A stretch of DNA of 5,920 nucleotides from JAWXBG01 sp044375415 (GCA_044375415.1 JBILMS010000112.1:1-5920); one strand, 5' to 3'. Numbered from the stretch's first letter, positions 1-4,814 are shown. Notes: generated by a model not told the origin, from the sequence alone. Program-made: numbers and translations.

Positions 1-14
1 AAATTTAGTTTTTT

Positions 15-168
15 ACTTCCACAGGAGTGCGTTGACTAATCCCTTGATAATAGGTCGTGAGCCTGAATTTCTATTTAGTCCTTTCACTCAAAGAAACAGG
101 GGTCAAAATCTTTGTATAGGCCTCAAAGCCTAAGGAACAACCTGATTCCCCCTGTTTCTTGTGGAAGT
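15..168. repeat. Nested inverted repeat (three-level stem-loop)
   Basis: Three inverted pairs are nested. The outer pair is ACTTCCACA (15-23) with TGTGGAAGT (160-168). The middle pair is a perfect 12-base match, AAGAAACAGGGG (91-102) with CCCCTGTTTCTT (149-160). The inner pair is TAGGC (117-121) with GCCTA (128-132). On the right the outer and middle arms are contiguous, sharing base 160; on the left they are 67 bases apart. It could be a decayed miniature mobile element, or a transcript structure beyond a gene lying left of the window. No coding potential and no T-tract typical of a terminator were seen. Confidence 0.5.
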
Positions 169-221
169 GAAGTTTGTTGCAAAATAATAGTGGGGACAAA
201 CTAAAGGGAATAACCAAGAAT

Positions 222-238
222 TCACAAAGAACCACTAA
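222..238 (-). repeat. Weak reverse copy of dispersed 'CACAAAG' repeat
   Basis: The bases tcacaaagaaccactaa resemble, in reverse orientation, the 'ctttgtggt' family found at 520-556, 3711-3730 and 3881-3926. The match is short and could be chance, but Bacteroidota spacers often carry such degenerate copies. Confidence 0.25.
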
Positions 239-246
239 GCGTAGAC

Positions 247-264
247 GAATGAATTCAATCATTC
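247..264. repeat. Small perfect hairpin
   Basis: GAATGA (247-252) and TCATTC (259-264) are perfect inverted arms around a six-base loop. This is the first in a run of palindromes that continues to position 428. Confidence 0.35.
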
Positions 265-283
265 TTCAACATAGAATCGTTTC

Positions 284-428
284 ATGGGCTTCAGCCCATA
301 GTGAAAAAACGCTTTGCTCAACCTTATTCGGAGGAGTATCGAGCCCGGTGGCTTAAGCCCCCTTCGACGAGCTCAGGGACGCGGGTGAGATCCCGAAGAA
401 TAAATGATGCGCTTTCAGCGCGTATCAT
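284..428. repeat. Composite palindromic repeat, probably one structured element
   Basis: Five palindromes lie back to back. ATGGGC/GCCCAT sits around TTCA (284-299). GGCTTAAGCC (350-359) is a perfect palindrome. CCCTTCGACGAGCTCAGGG (360-378) is an imperfect palindrome of a type common in bacterial intergenic repeats. CGGG/CCCG spans 382-395. ATGAT-GCGCT/AGCGC-ATCAT (404-428) carries a two-base bulge. A longer-range fold also encloses the central ones: TTATTC (324-329) with GAATAA (398-403), GG (330-331) with CC (393-394), ATC (338-340) with GAT (389-391), and GCCCG (343-347) with CGGGT (382-386), with GA opposite GA between the last two. It resembles dispersed palindromic repeats of Bacteroidota spacers; I could not search for copies. 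Confidence 0.5.
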
Positions 429-519
429 TCGTATCGCCTTTTACGTTTCTAATAAATTGTGAGCTTCCAGTGCGTAATTTCCTTCAACCATACAACATAC
501 GACAACATAATTATAGCGG

Positions 520-556
520 CCTTTGCGTAAATCTCCGTGGCCCTTGTGGTAAAAAA
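520..556 (+). repeat. Dispersed TTTGCG...TTGTGGTAAAAAA repeat, copy A
   Basis: The segment reads cctttgcgtaaat, then ctccgtggccc, then ttgtggtaaaaaa. The same tail occurs at 3721-3731 and 3913-3926, and a TTTGCG-type half also occurs at 3903-3908. Short repeats of this kind (on the other strand, ACCACAAAG...CACAAAG) are frequent in Bacteroidota intergenic DNA. Their function is unknown. Confidence 0.55.
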
Positions 557-656
557 CTGCTTGGCGTTTCAAGAAACCGGGAAAAATCCTCCCCTCACCC
601 ACGTTGGTTTGTTCAAAAACTATACAATTCTACTTCATATACTTAGCATAATCATT

Positions 657-664
657 GACTTTTG
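657..664 (+). promoter_or_regulatory. Weak -7-like element before the OmpA lipoprotein gene
   Basis: GACTTTTG matches the Bacteroidota -7 consensus TAnnTTTG at five of six defined bases. Transcription would begin about 15 bases before the ATG at 686. No good TTTG -33 box lies at the expected distance, so this is tentative. Confidence 0.25.
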
Positions 665-685
665 TATGCCAAACAAAAAACCACC

Positions 686-1675
686 ATGAGAACTTTACTT
701 ATCCTCGGAATAGCCCTTACCATGGCCATGCAGAGTTGCGTGACAGCCCGTAAATACGACGAATTGAATACGCGTAAGGAAAGCGCCGACCAAGAAATTG
801 CGACCCTCAAAAGCCAAAACCAAGATTGCACTACCAAACTAAAGGAAACCCAAACTGCCCTGGAAACCCAAACATCTGAAAACAATGTGTTGGCAAAAGA
901 CAGCGCCAAAATAGGACAGGACTATCGCTACCTCCGTTATCAGTACGACAAAGTAAATGAGCTCAACCATATCCTAATGTCTAAAAATGCTCTTTTGCTC
1001 GATAACGCAAAATCTGAAAATCAAAAACTTCTTGGCGACCTTAACCTTACTCAAGAACAACTTCAAAACAAAGAAGATGCTCTCAAAGCCATGGAGAAAA
1101 ATCTAAACGAAAAAGAAATTGCCGTTGCACAAGCACAAGAAGCCCTAAAAGACCGCGAGGCAAAACTTCAATCTCTCGAAGCGAAATTGGCCGAACAGGA
1201 AGCGGCAAGCGAAGCCCTTCGTCAGAAAGTGGCCAATGCTCTCAAAGGTTTTGAAGGAAAAGGTTTGACCGTAACTCAAAAAGATGGAAAAGTCTATGTG
1301 AGCATGGAAGCCAAATTGCTCTTCGCATCCGGCAGTACCAAGGTAGAACCCAATGGTGTAAATGCCCTCAAAGACCTCGGAAAAGCCATCGAAAATGAAG
1401 CCGAAATGGAAATCATTGTCGAAGGTCATACCGATACCGATAAATTATCTTCTGCCAATATCCCGCGCGACAACTGGGAACTAAGCGTTCTGCGCGCAAC
1501 AGAGGTGGTTAAAATATTGACATCAAACAGCGCTATTTCTCCAAAACTTCTTTCTGCCTCCGGAAGATCTGAATATTATCCTGTAGATCCCGCCGACAAA
1601 GCGAAAAATCGCCGTATCGAAATCATTTTACAACCCAAACTCGACGAGTTATACGATCTGATCGAAGGCAAATAA
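686..1675 (+). CDS. OmpA-family peptidoglycan-binding lipoprotein with coiled-coil stalk
   Basis: This is a 329-residue envelope protein. Residues 1-17 form a lipoprotein signal (MRTLLILGIALTMAMQS) followed by Cys18, the predicted lipidated residue. Residues about 25-190 are rich in E, K, Q, A and L with heptad-like spacing and should form a long coiled coil. Residues about 193-320 are a C-terminal OmpA-like domain: EGHTDTD at 246-252, the helix beginning NWELS at 263-267 with Arg270, and NRRIEI at 308-313. In this family the domain binds diaminopimelate-type peptidoglycan through an Asp and an Arg in these motifs; Asp250 or Asp252 and Arg270 are the visible candidates. The likely role is tethering the outer membrane to the cell wall, with the coiled coil as a periplasmic spacer. 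ATG 686 is chosen over the upstream TTG at 662 because it puts the signal peptide at the N terminus. It is longer than Pal and lacks an OmpA beta-barrel. Confidence 0.9.
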   Translation: MRTLLILGIALTMAMQSCVTARKYDELNTRKESADQEIATLKSQNQDCTTKLKETQTALETQTSENNVLAKDSAKIGQDYRYLRYQYDKVNELNHILMSKNALLLDNAKSENQKLLGDLNLTQEQLQNKEDALKAMEKNLNEKEIAVAQAQEALKDREAKLQSLEAKLAEQEAASEALRQKVANALKGFEGKGLTVTQKDGKVYVSMEAKLLFASGSTKVEPNGVNALKDLGKAIENEAEMEIIVEGHTDTDKLSSANIPRDNWELSVLRATEVVKILTSNSAISPKLLSASGRSEYYPVDPADKAKNRRIEIILQPKLDELYDLIEGK

Positions 1676-1692
1676 TCAACGCACCTCAGGTA

Positions 1693-1723
1693 TTTAAATG
1701 TACGAAGGCACTCACTACCTTCG
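1693..1723 (+). promoter_or_regulatory. Candidate pgk promoter overlapping a small hairpin
   Basis: TACCTTCG (1716-1723) matches TAnnTTTG at five of six defined positions, and TTTA (1693-1696) stands in for the -33 TTTG exactly 19 bases upstream. The predicted start would leave a leader of about 10-15 bases before the pgk ATG at 1742. The same stretch contains an inverted repeat, CGAAGG (1703-1708) with CCTTCG (1718-1723), around a nine-base loop. The right arm of the hairpin is thus the -7 box itself. There is no T-tract, so a terminator for the upstream gene is less likely. Confidence 0.4.
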
Positions 1724-1741
1724 CGCTTTCAATTATCTGAT

Positions 1742-2938
1742 ATGACATACGCTTTAGATTCTTACTCTTTCTCCGGTAAACGCGTCTTGGTACGTGTAGA
1801 TTTTAACGTGCCTCTGGATGCCGACTTTAACGTAACCGATGACACTCGCATTCGCGCCGCTGCCAGAACGATACTCAAAATCTCAAACGATGGTGGTCGA
1901 GTAATTTTAATGTCTCATCTCGGTCGCCCGAAAGACGGGCCGGAAGACAAGTTCTCTTTGCGACACATCGTTTCTAAAGTGAGTGAAGTGCTCGGTAAAA
2001 AAGTGTCGTTTGTTGAAGATTGCATTGAAGATACCGCCTCTTATGCCATCGATGCCATGAACGATGGAGACATACTGCTTTTAGAGAATTTGCGTTTTTA
2101 TAAAGAAGAAGAAAATGGCGATGAATTTTTCGCCGGACAACTCGCCGAAAATGGCGATGTTTATGTCAACGATGCTTTTGGTACTGCTCATCGCGCACAT
2201 GCGAGCACAGCAATTATCGCACGTTTTTTTCCGGACGATAAACTCTTTGGTTATCTGATGGAAGATGAAGTGAGCAACATCGAAAAGGTTTTGAATCACC
2301 CTGAAAAACCTGTTACTGCTATCATCGGAGGCAGCAAAGTGAGTAGCAAAATTGCCATCATGGACAATTTGCTCAACATTGCCGACAACATTGTAGTTGG
2401 TGGTGGTATGGCCTTTACTTTTATTAAAGCATTGGGTGGAAAAGTGGGCTCTTCGTTGGTGGAAGAAGATAAACTCGAAACCGCACTCGAATTAATGCGC
2501 AAAGCAAAAGATAAAGGAGTTAATATCATTCTCCCTTCCGATGCTATTACAGGAGATCGTTTTGCCGAAGATGCTACTGTTGCACAGGCCGACATTTATG
2601 CCATTCCTGATGGACAGATGGGTTTGGATATCGGACCAAAAAGTATCGCCGAAATCATTGAGATCATTCACCGTTCGAAAACAGTTTTGTGGAATGGCCC
2701 TATGGGAGTTTTCGAGTGGAAAGCTTTTGCCGCAGGTACCACTCAAGTAGCACACGCCTTAGCAGATGCCACACAGGCCGGCAATTGCTACAGCCTCGTT
2801 GGAGGTGGCGATTCGGTGGCCGCCATCAACCAATACCACCTTGCCGACAAGGTTTCGTACGTCAGCACAGGAGGAGGAGCCATGCTCGAATCCCTCGAGG
2901 GTATAGTGCTTCCGGGTATTGCGGCCATAAGAGATTAA
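1742..2938 (+). CDS. pgk: Phosphoglycerate kinase
   Basis: This cytoplasmic enzyme of glycolysis and gluconeogenesis interconverts 1,3-bisphosphoglycerate plus ADP and 3-phosphoglycerate plus ATP. At 398 residues it has the usual length for bacterial PGK and appears intact. Visible signatures are the family motif RVDFNVPL (18-25), DDTRIRA (33-39) with catalytic Arg36, SHLGRPK (58-64) binding the phosphoglycerate, GGSKVSSK (196-203) with the nucleotide-site lysines 199 and 203, WNGPMGVFE (317-325), GGGDS (354-358) at the nucleotide phosphates, and STGGGA (375-380). The start is the ATG giving the standard N terminus. It lies 66 bases after the OmpA-family gene on the same strand, with its own promoter candidate between them, so it is probably transcribed at least partly independently. 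No anomaly was seen. Confidence 0.98.
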   Translation: MTYALDSYSFSGKRVLVRVDFNVPLDADFNVTDDTRIRAAARTILKISNDGGRVILMSHLGRPKDGPEDKFSLRHIVSKVSEVLGKKVSFVEDCIEDTASYAIDAMNDGDILLLENLRFYKEEENGDEFFAGQLAENGDVYVNDAFGTAHRAHASTAIIARFFPDDKLFGYLMEDEVSNIEKVLNHPEKPVTAIIGGSKVSSKIAIMDNLLNIADNIVVGGGMAFTFIKALGGKVGSSLVEEDKLETALELMRKAKDKGVNIILPSDAITGDRFAEDATVAQADIYAIPDGQMGLDIGPKSIAEIIEIIHRSKTVLWNGPMGVFEWKAFAAGTTQVAHALADATQAGNCYSLVGGGDSVAAINQYHLADKVSYVSTGGGAMLESLEGIVLPGIAAIRD

Positions 2939-2984
2939 TGTAGTTCATTTCGATCGGTCCTCACTTTACCACGAAGCTTGGCAC

Positions 2985-2992
2985 TATTTTTA
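2985..2992 (+). promoter_or_regulatory. Possible -7 element before the repeat-protein gene
   Basis: TATTTTTA matches TAnnTTTG at all but the last base, 13 bases before the preferred ATG at 3006. A start about five to seven bases downstream would fall near 2998, past the alternative ATG at 2997, which favours the 3006 start. A TTTA at 2965-2968 is only 16 bases upstream, shorter than the usual 19-21, so the -33 box is weak. Confidence 0.3.
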
Positions 2993-3005
2993 CAGTATGA
3001 ACTGT

Positions 3006-3479
3006 ATGAAATCCATCCTCTTGTTTTTTGCTCTCACTGTAGCCTTCACGTCGAACGCACAGACCTTCGTTCATGGCGATGAAGACTTTTGGTCCGATAC
3101 TCCTCTCATGACTATTCACAATGGACATATCTTGGAAGGTGATAACCGAATGTGGAACGATGCCATCTATACCGCCAGCAACAATAAGATCTACGAGGGT
3201 TTTAGCACTTCGGTTTTCGACATAAAATACAACTATCAAAATGGAGTTCTTTGCGAGGGCGAATCCAATTCTACCTTCGACGTTGTGTACACGGTTAAAA
3301 ATGGAAAAATTTTCAAAGGAGATAGCACCTTCCCCATGGACTGTGTTTACACATTTTACGACAACCAACTATTCCGTGGCGATAGCAAATTAATCTTCGA
3401 TCGCGTTCTCTGGTTCGATGGGAATGCTCCAACTACTCTCGAAGTTCTCGCTCTTATTATTGCGATGCAACCTGAATGA
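3006..3479 (+). CDS. Secreted protein of five 20-residue beta-hairpin-like repeats
   Basis: I do not recognise a named gene. The 157-residue product starts with a signal peptide (MKSILLFFALTVAFTSNA, then Gln19), the A-Q cleavage style common in Bacteroidota. ATG 3006 is preferred to 2997 because it puts the charged residue next to the start. Residues 32-131 are five consecutive units of exactly 20 residues (32-51, 52-71, 72-91, 92-111, 112-131). Each has Asp at position 1 (Thr in the first), Tyr or Met at 4, Asn/Asp-Gly/Asn near 8-9, Ile, Leu or Val at 10-11, an invariant Gly at 14, often Asp-Ser at 15-16, and an aromatic or hydrophobic residue near 20. The N-G turn between two alternating hydrophobic segments suggests one beta-hairpin per unit. 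Partial units precede (about 19-31) and follow (about 132-140). The C terminus is hydrophobic. The protein lacks a lipobox and a T9SS tail, so a periplasmic location is likely. Function unknown. Confidence 0.85.
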   Translation: MKSILLFFALTVAFTSNAQTFVHGDEDFWSDTPLMTIHNGHILEGDNRMWNDAIYTASNNKIYEGFSTSVFDIKYNYQNGVLCEGESNSTFDVVYTVKNGKIFKGDSTFPMDCVYTFYDNQLFRGDSKLIFDRVLWFDGNAPTTLEVLALIIAMQPE

Positions 3480-3560
3480 TAGAGAACCGGAAATCCATAT
3501 TCGTAAAAGAATTGTCCTCGAAGTTAGCCCGGTCACATTGAATCTTTTTATTCGGGTTGT

Positions 3561-3587
3561 ATTATGGATTATGTATTAAGTATTAAG
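3561..3587. repeat. ATTATG and TATTAAG microrepeats
   Basis: Two near-identical pairs follow each other: ATTATGG then ATTATGT, and TATTAAG then TATTAAG. These resemble the 'gaattatgaattatg' low-complexity arrays found in many Bacteroidota spacers. A related array lies at 3781-3801. Confidence 0.45.
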
Positions 3588-3620
3588 ATTTGAGAGCGTT
3601 TCTCTGAGACGTTTCTGCGG

Positions 3621-3670
3621 CACCCTGAGGGTTTCATGCCGAGGAACGAGGGATGAATCATCGAAGGGTG
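3621..3670. repeat. Nested imperfect hairpin
   Basis: The outer arms CACCCT (3621-3626) and AGGGTG (3665-3670) are perfect. The inner arms GTTTCATGCC (3631-3640) and GGGATGAATC (3650-3659) pair at eight of ten positions around the loop gaggaacga. It lies between convergent genes, so it could help end transcription, but no T-tract follows on either strand. It may equally be a dispersed palindromic repeat. Confidence 0.4.
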
Positions 3671-3697
3671 TGCACTCCGTTCGTTTACGAACGTACC
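3670..3697 (+). repeat. GTGCACTC...GTTCGTT module, copy 1
   Basis: This 28-base segment recurs at 3842-3869 with about 21 of 28 bases identical. Here it contains a perfect hairpin, CGTTCG (3678-3683) and CGAACG (3688-3693) around TTTA. A TTTGTGGTAAAA repeat follows it closely (3720-3731). Confidence 0.5.
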
Positions 3698-3710
3698 GTT
3701 AAAAATATTC

Positions 3711-3731
3711 TCTGAGGCCTTTGTGGTAAAA
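3711..3731 (+). repeat. Dispersed TTTGTGGTAAAA repeat, copy B
   Basis: The tctgaggcctttgtggtaaaa segment shares its last dozen bases with copies A (520-556) and C (3881-3926). It lacks the TTTGCG half present in the other two. Confidence 0.5.
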
Positions 3732-3770
3732 TCGGAAAGGGTAAAATCGGAAAGGGAAAGGGAAAGGGAA
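3726..3770 (+). repeat. 15-base tandem duplication running into GAAAGG repeats
   Basis: GTAAAATCGGAAAGG is present twice without change (3726-3740 and 3741-3755), followed by two further GAAAGG units and a partial third (3756-3770). The first unit begins inside the end of repeat copy B. Perfect identity suggests a recent slippage event. Confidence 0.8.
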
Positions 3771-3780
3771 GATCCTACAA

Positions 3781-3801
3781 TTATGAGTTATGAATTATGA
3801 A
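3781..3801 (+). repeat. Three tandem TTATGAR units
   Basis: TTATGAG, TTATGAA and TTATGAA follow one another. This is a short array of the same low-complexity family as 3561-3587. Confidence 0.55.
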
Positions 3802-3841
3802 TGGATGAACGTTAATCTGAAACGATTTTACATCCGGTTTC

Positions 3842-3869
3842 GTGCACTCAGTTCGTTCACAATCGTCCC
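3842..3869 (+). repeat. GTGCACTC...GTTCGTT module, copy 2
   Basis: This is a diverged second copy of 3670-3697, lying 172 bases downstream. Substitutions break the hairpin that is intact in copy 1. Like copy 1, it is followed by a TTTGTGGTAAAA repeat (copy C). Confidence 0.5.
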
Positions 3870-3880
3870 TCTAACTATTA

Positions 3881-3926
3881 CTCCGCGTCCTTTGTGTAAT
3901 TCTTTGCGCTCTTTGTGGTAAAAAAA
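3881..3926 (+). repeat. Dispersed TTTGTG/TTTGCG/TTTGTGGTAAAAAA repeat, copy C
   Basis: This is the fullest copy, with three TTTG-type steps: CCTTTGTGTAA, TTCTTTGCGC and TCTTTGTGGTAAAAAA. It ends 16 bases from the stop codon of the reverse-strand T9SS-tail gene, so it would form part of that transcript's 3' end, where it reads ACCACAAAG, GCGCAAAG, ACACAAAGG. Confidence 0.6.
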
Positions 3927-3942
3927 CAGAAATCCCCAAAAA

Positions 3943-4275
3943 CTACGTCTTCTGAAAACGCAACGTCTTCGTTTTACCGCTGCTACCTACTATTTGACAG
4001 ATATAGATACCACGACGAAGGGACTCCATATTGAGGTCGATCTTTTTGCACTCATCGCCCGGCATGTCGGTTCGCAATTCAAAAACAATCTTGCCTGTAA
4101 GGTCCTTTACCACCACATACAGGTCTTCCATCACGGGTTCCTCAAAAGTTAATTCGGCTTTACCCTCCACAGGATTGGGACTCAGAAATGCAGTAGACAC
4201 CGGATGTGTCGCCTGAGCCACGCCCAGCGTCATAATCCCGAAGGTGAAAACTGTTAAAAGTAAAAATTTCTTCAT
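3943..4275 (-). CDS. Minimal T9SS type A sorting-domain protein
   Basis: The 110-residue product begins with a signal peptide (MKKFLLLTVFTFGIMTLGVA, then Gln21; A-Q cleavage). Almost all of the rest, residues about 30-110, looks like the C-terminal sorting domain of type IX secretion substrates (Por_Secre_tail / TIGR04183-like). It has the opening S-P-N-P (32-35), an E-L-T-F strand, the V-K-D-L-T-G-K-I-V strand-turn-strand (56-64), I-D-L (79-81), R-G-I-Y (88-91) and a closing basic strand K-T-L-R-F-Q-K. In this family the domain directs passage through the outer membrane and is normally removed and replaced by a surface anchor. No cargo domain is present: only about nine residues separate the cleavage site from the sorting domain. 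It could be a decayed remnant, a genuine small secreted protein, or a protein acting on the secretion or sorting machinery. The frame is intact with its own promoter candidate, arguing against simple decay. Confidence 0.85.
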   Translation of the reverse strand: MKKFLLLTVFTFGIMTLGVAQATHPVSTAFLSPNPVEGKAELTFEEPVMEDLYVVVKDLTGKIVFELRTDMPGDECKKIDLNMESLRRGIYICQIVGSSGKTKTLRFQKT

Positions 4276-4337
4276 TTCCGTTTATTTAACGATCGTAGGA
4301 CAATAATCTTGCCGTTTACCATACATTAAACTCCCGG

Positions 4338-4371
4338 CAAAGATAAAAGTTACGGCCGAAGTCTGACTAAA
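4338..4371 (-). promoter_or_regulatory. Bacteroidota-type promoter of the T9SS-tail gene
   Basis: On the reverse strand TATCTTTG (4345-4338) is a perfect match to the -7 consensus TAnnTTTG. A TTTA (4371-4368) lies 22 bases upstream as a weak -33 box, slightly beyond the usual 19-21. The predicted leader is about 55 bases. Direct repeats GACTAAA (4365-4371 and 4374-4380, forward strand), nine bases apart, overlap the -33 region and could be an operator, though this is speculative. Confidence 0.55.
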
Positions 4372-4394
4372 TAGACTAAAATAAGGGAGTTTAC

Positions 4395-4814
4395 TTACTC
4401 CGCCGGCAGACCTTCCTGCTCCAGCAATTTACGCAAGACATAGATGTCGAGCGGTTTCTCGAGTACGCGACGGACGAGAGGATTTTCTTCGGCCCTGCGG
4501 ATATCATTGCGATCGATGCTTGAAGAAAGCATAAAAATTACAAATTTTTTCTTGCGTTCCTCGCTAAACGGTGAAAACTGCTGAAGGCACTCAAACCCAT
4601 TCATCACCGGCATCATAATATCCATTAACACGATCTGGGTAAGAGAGAGGTCGTTGCCTGCTTCAGTCTCCAAAAACTCGAAAAATTTGGTGCATTGATT
4701 AAAAGACCGAATATCGCTGGTGATATCTGCTAATTGTAATAGCTTACGGTTGACGGCAATGTCTATGTCGTTGTCGTCTACCATCAATATGCGAGTATTT
4801 GGAAATGTCTTCAA
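4395..4814 (-). CDS. Single-domain (CheY-like) response regulator
   Basis: The 139-residue protein is one receiver domain with no output domain. Visible residues are the acidic pocket Asp13-Asp14, phosphoacceptor Asp65 in LMDIMMPVMNG (63-73), the switch serine at 97 or 98 in MLSSS, and Lys120 followed by Pro121. It probably acts by protein-protein contact or as a phosphorelay intermediate. The start is TTG at 4814: an in-frame stop lies six codons upstream, and the only nearby ATG (residue 11) would remove the first beta strand. The TTG overlaps the TGA of the upstream kinase by three bases (TTGA), implying translational coupling and that the two proteins are partners. A non-ATG start may keep its level below that of the kinase. 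Confidence 0.92.
   Translation of the reverse strand: MKTFPNTRILMVDDNDIDIAVNRKLLQLADITSDIRSFNQCTKFFEFLETEAGNDLSLTQIVLMDIMMPVMNGFECLQQFSPFSEERKKKFVIFMLSSSIDRNDIRRAEENPLVRRVLEKPLDIYVLRKLLEQEGLPAE

Larger units (their letters stand above)
1..685. other. Gene-free spacer with palindromes and repeat remnants
   Basis: I see no convincing gene here. The open frames are short, lack recognisable domains, and run through palindromic repeats. The spacer holds a nested inverted repeat (15-168), a weak reverse-oriented 'cacaaag' remnant (222-238), a palindrome cluster (247-428), one copy of the dispersed TTGTGGTAAAA repeat (520-556), and a weak promoter candidate just before the first gene (657-664). Positions 430-519 and 557-656 show nothing I can name. 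Confidence 0.75.
3480..3942. other. Convergent spacer filled with degenerate repeats
   Basis: This spacer separates the forward repeat-protein gene from the reverse T9SS-tail gene. I see no gene in it. It contains ATTATG/TATTAAG microrepeats (3561-3587), a nested hairpin (3621-3670), two copies of a GTGCACTC...GTTCGTT module (3670-3697 and 3842-3869), two copies of the TTTGTGGTAAAA repeat (3711-3731 and 3881-3926), a 15-base tandem duplication running into GAAAGG repeats (3726-3770), and a TTATGAR triplet array (3781-3801). No clear intrinsic terminator with a T-tract was found for either gene. Confidence 0.7.

Noticed and set aside
71..646. Small open frames in the left spacer (71-262 reverse, 174-356 and 404-646 forward)
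   Set aside because: They run through inverted repeats and palindromes, lack signal or domain features, and have no promoter-like context.
662..685. Upstream TTG start for the OmpA-family lipoprotein
   Set aside because: It would add eight residues before the lipoprotein signal and overlap the only nearby promoter candidate; ATG 686 gives a normal signal peptide.
686..1675. Classifying the first gene as Pal or as OmpA itself
   Set aside because: It is too long for Pal, has a coiled-coil stalk, and has no beta-barrel, so only the OmpA-like C-terminal domain is shared.
1703..1723. Intrinsic terminator after the OmpA-family gene
   Set aside because: The stem is only six pairs with a nine-base loop and no T-tract follows; a promoter element explains the same bases better.
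2081..2755. Reverse-strand and alternate-frame open frames inside pgk
   Set aside because: They lie wholly within an unmistakable pgk coding sequence, have no family motifs, and are shadows of its codon use.
2961..3368. Reverse open frame of 135 residues opposite the repeat protein
   Set aside because: The forward frame has a signal peptide and regular protein repeats; the reverse frame has neither and merely reflects the repeated codons.
3006..3479. WG-repeat or MORN-repeat assignment for the repeat protein
   Set aside because: The 20-residue period and the conserved positions (Asp1, Tyr4, Gly14, Asp15-Ser16) do not fit either motif.
3561..3801. Possible CRISPR array in the repeat-rich spacer
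   Set aside because: Repeats are short, of several unrelated types and not evenly spaced; no spacer-repeat alternation or cas gene is visible.
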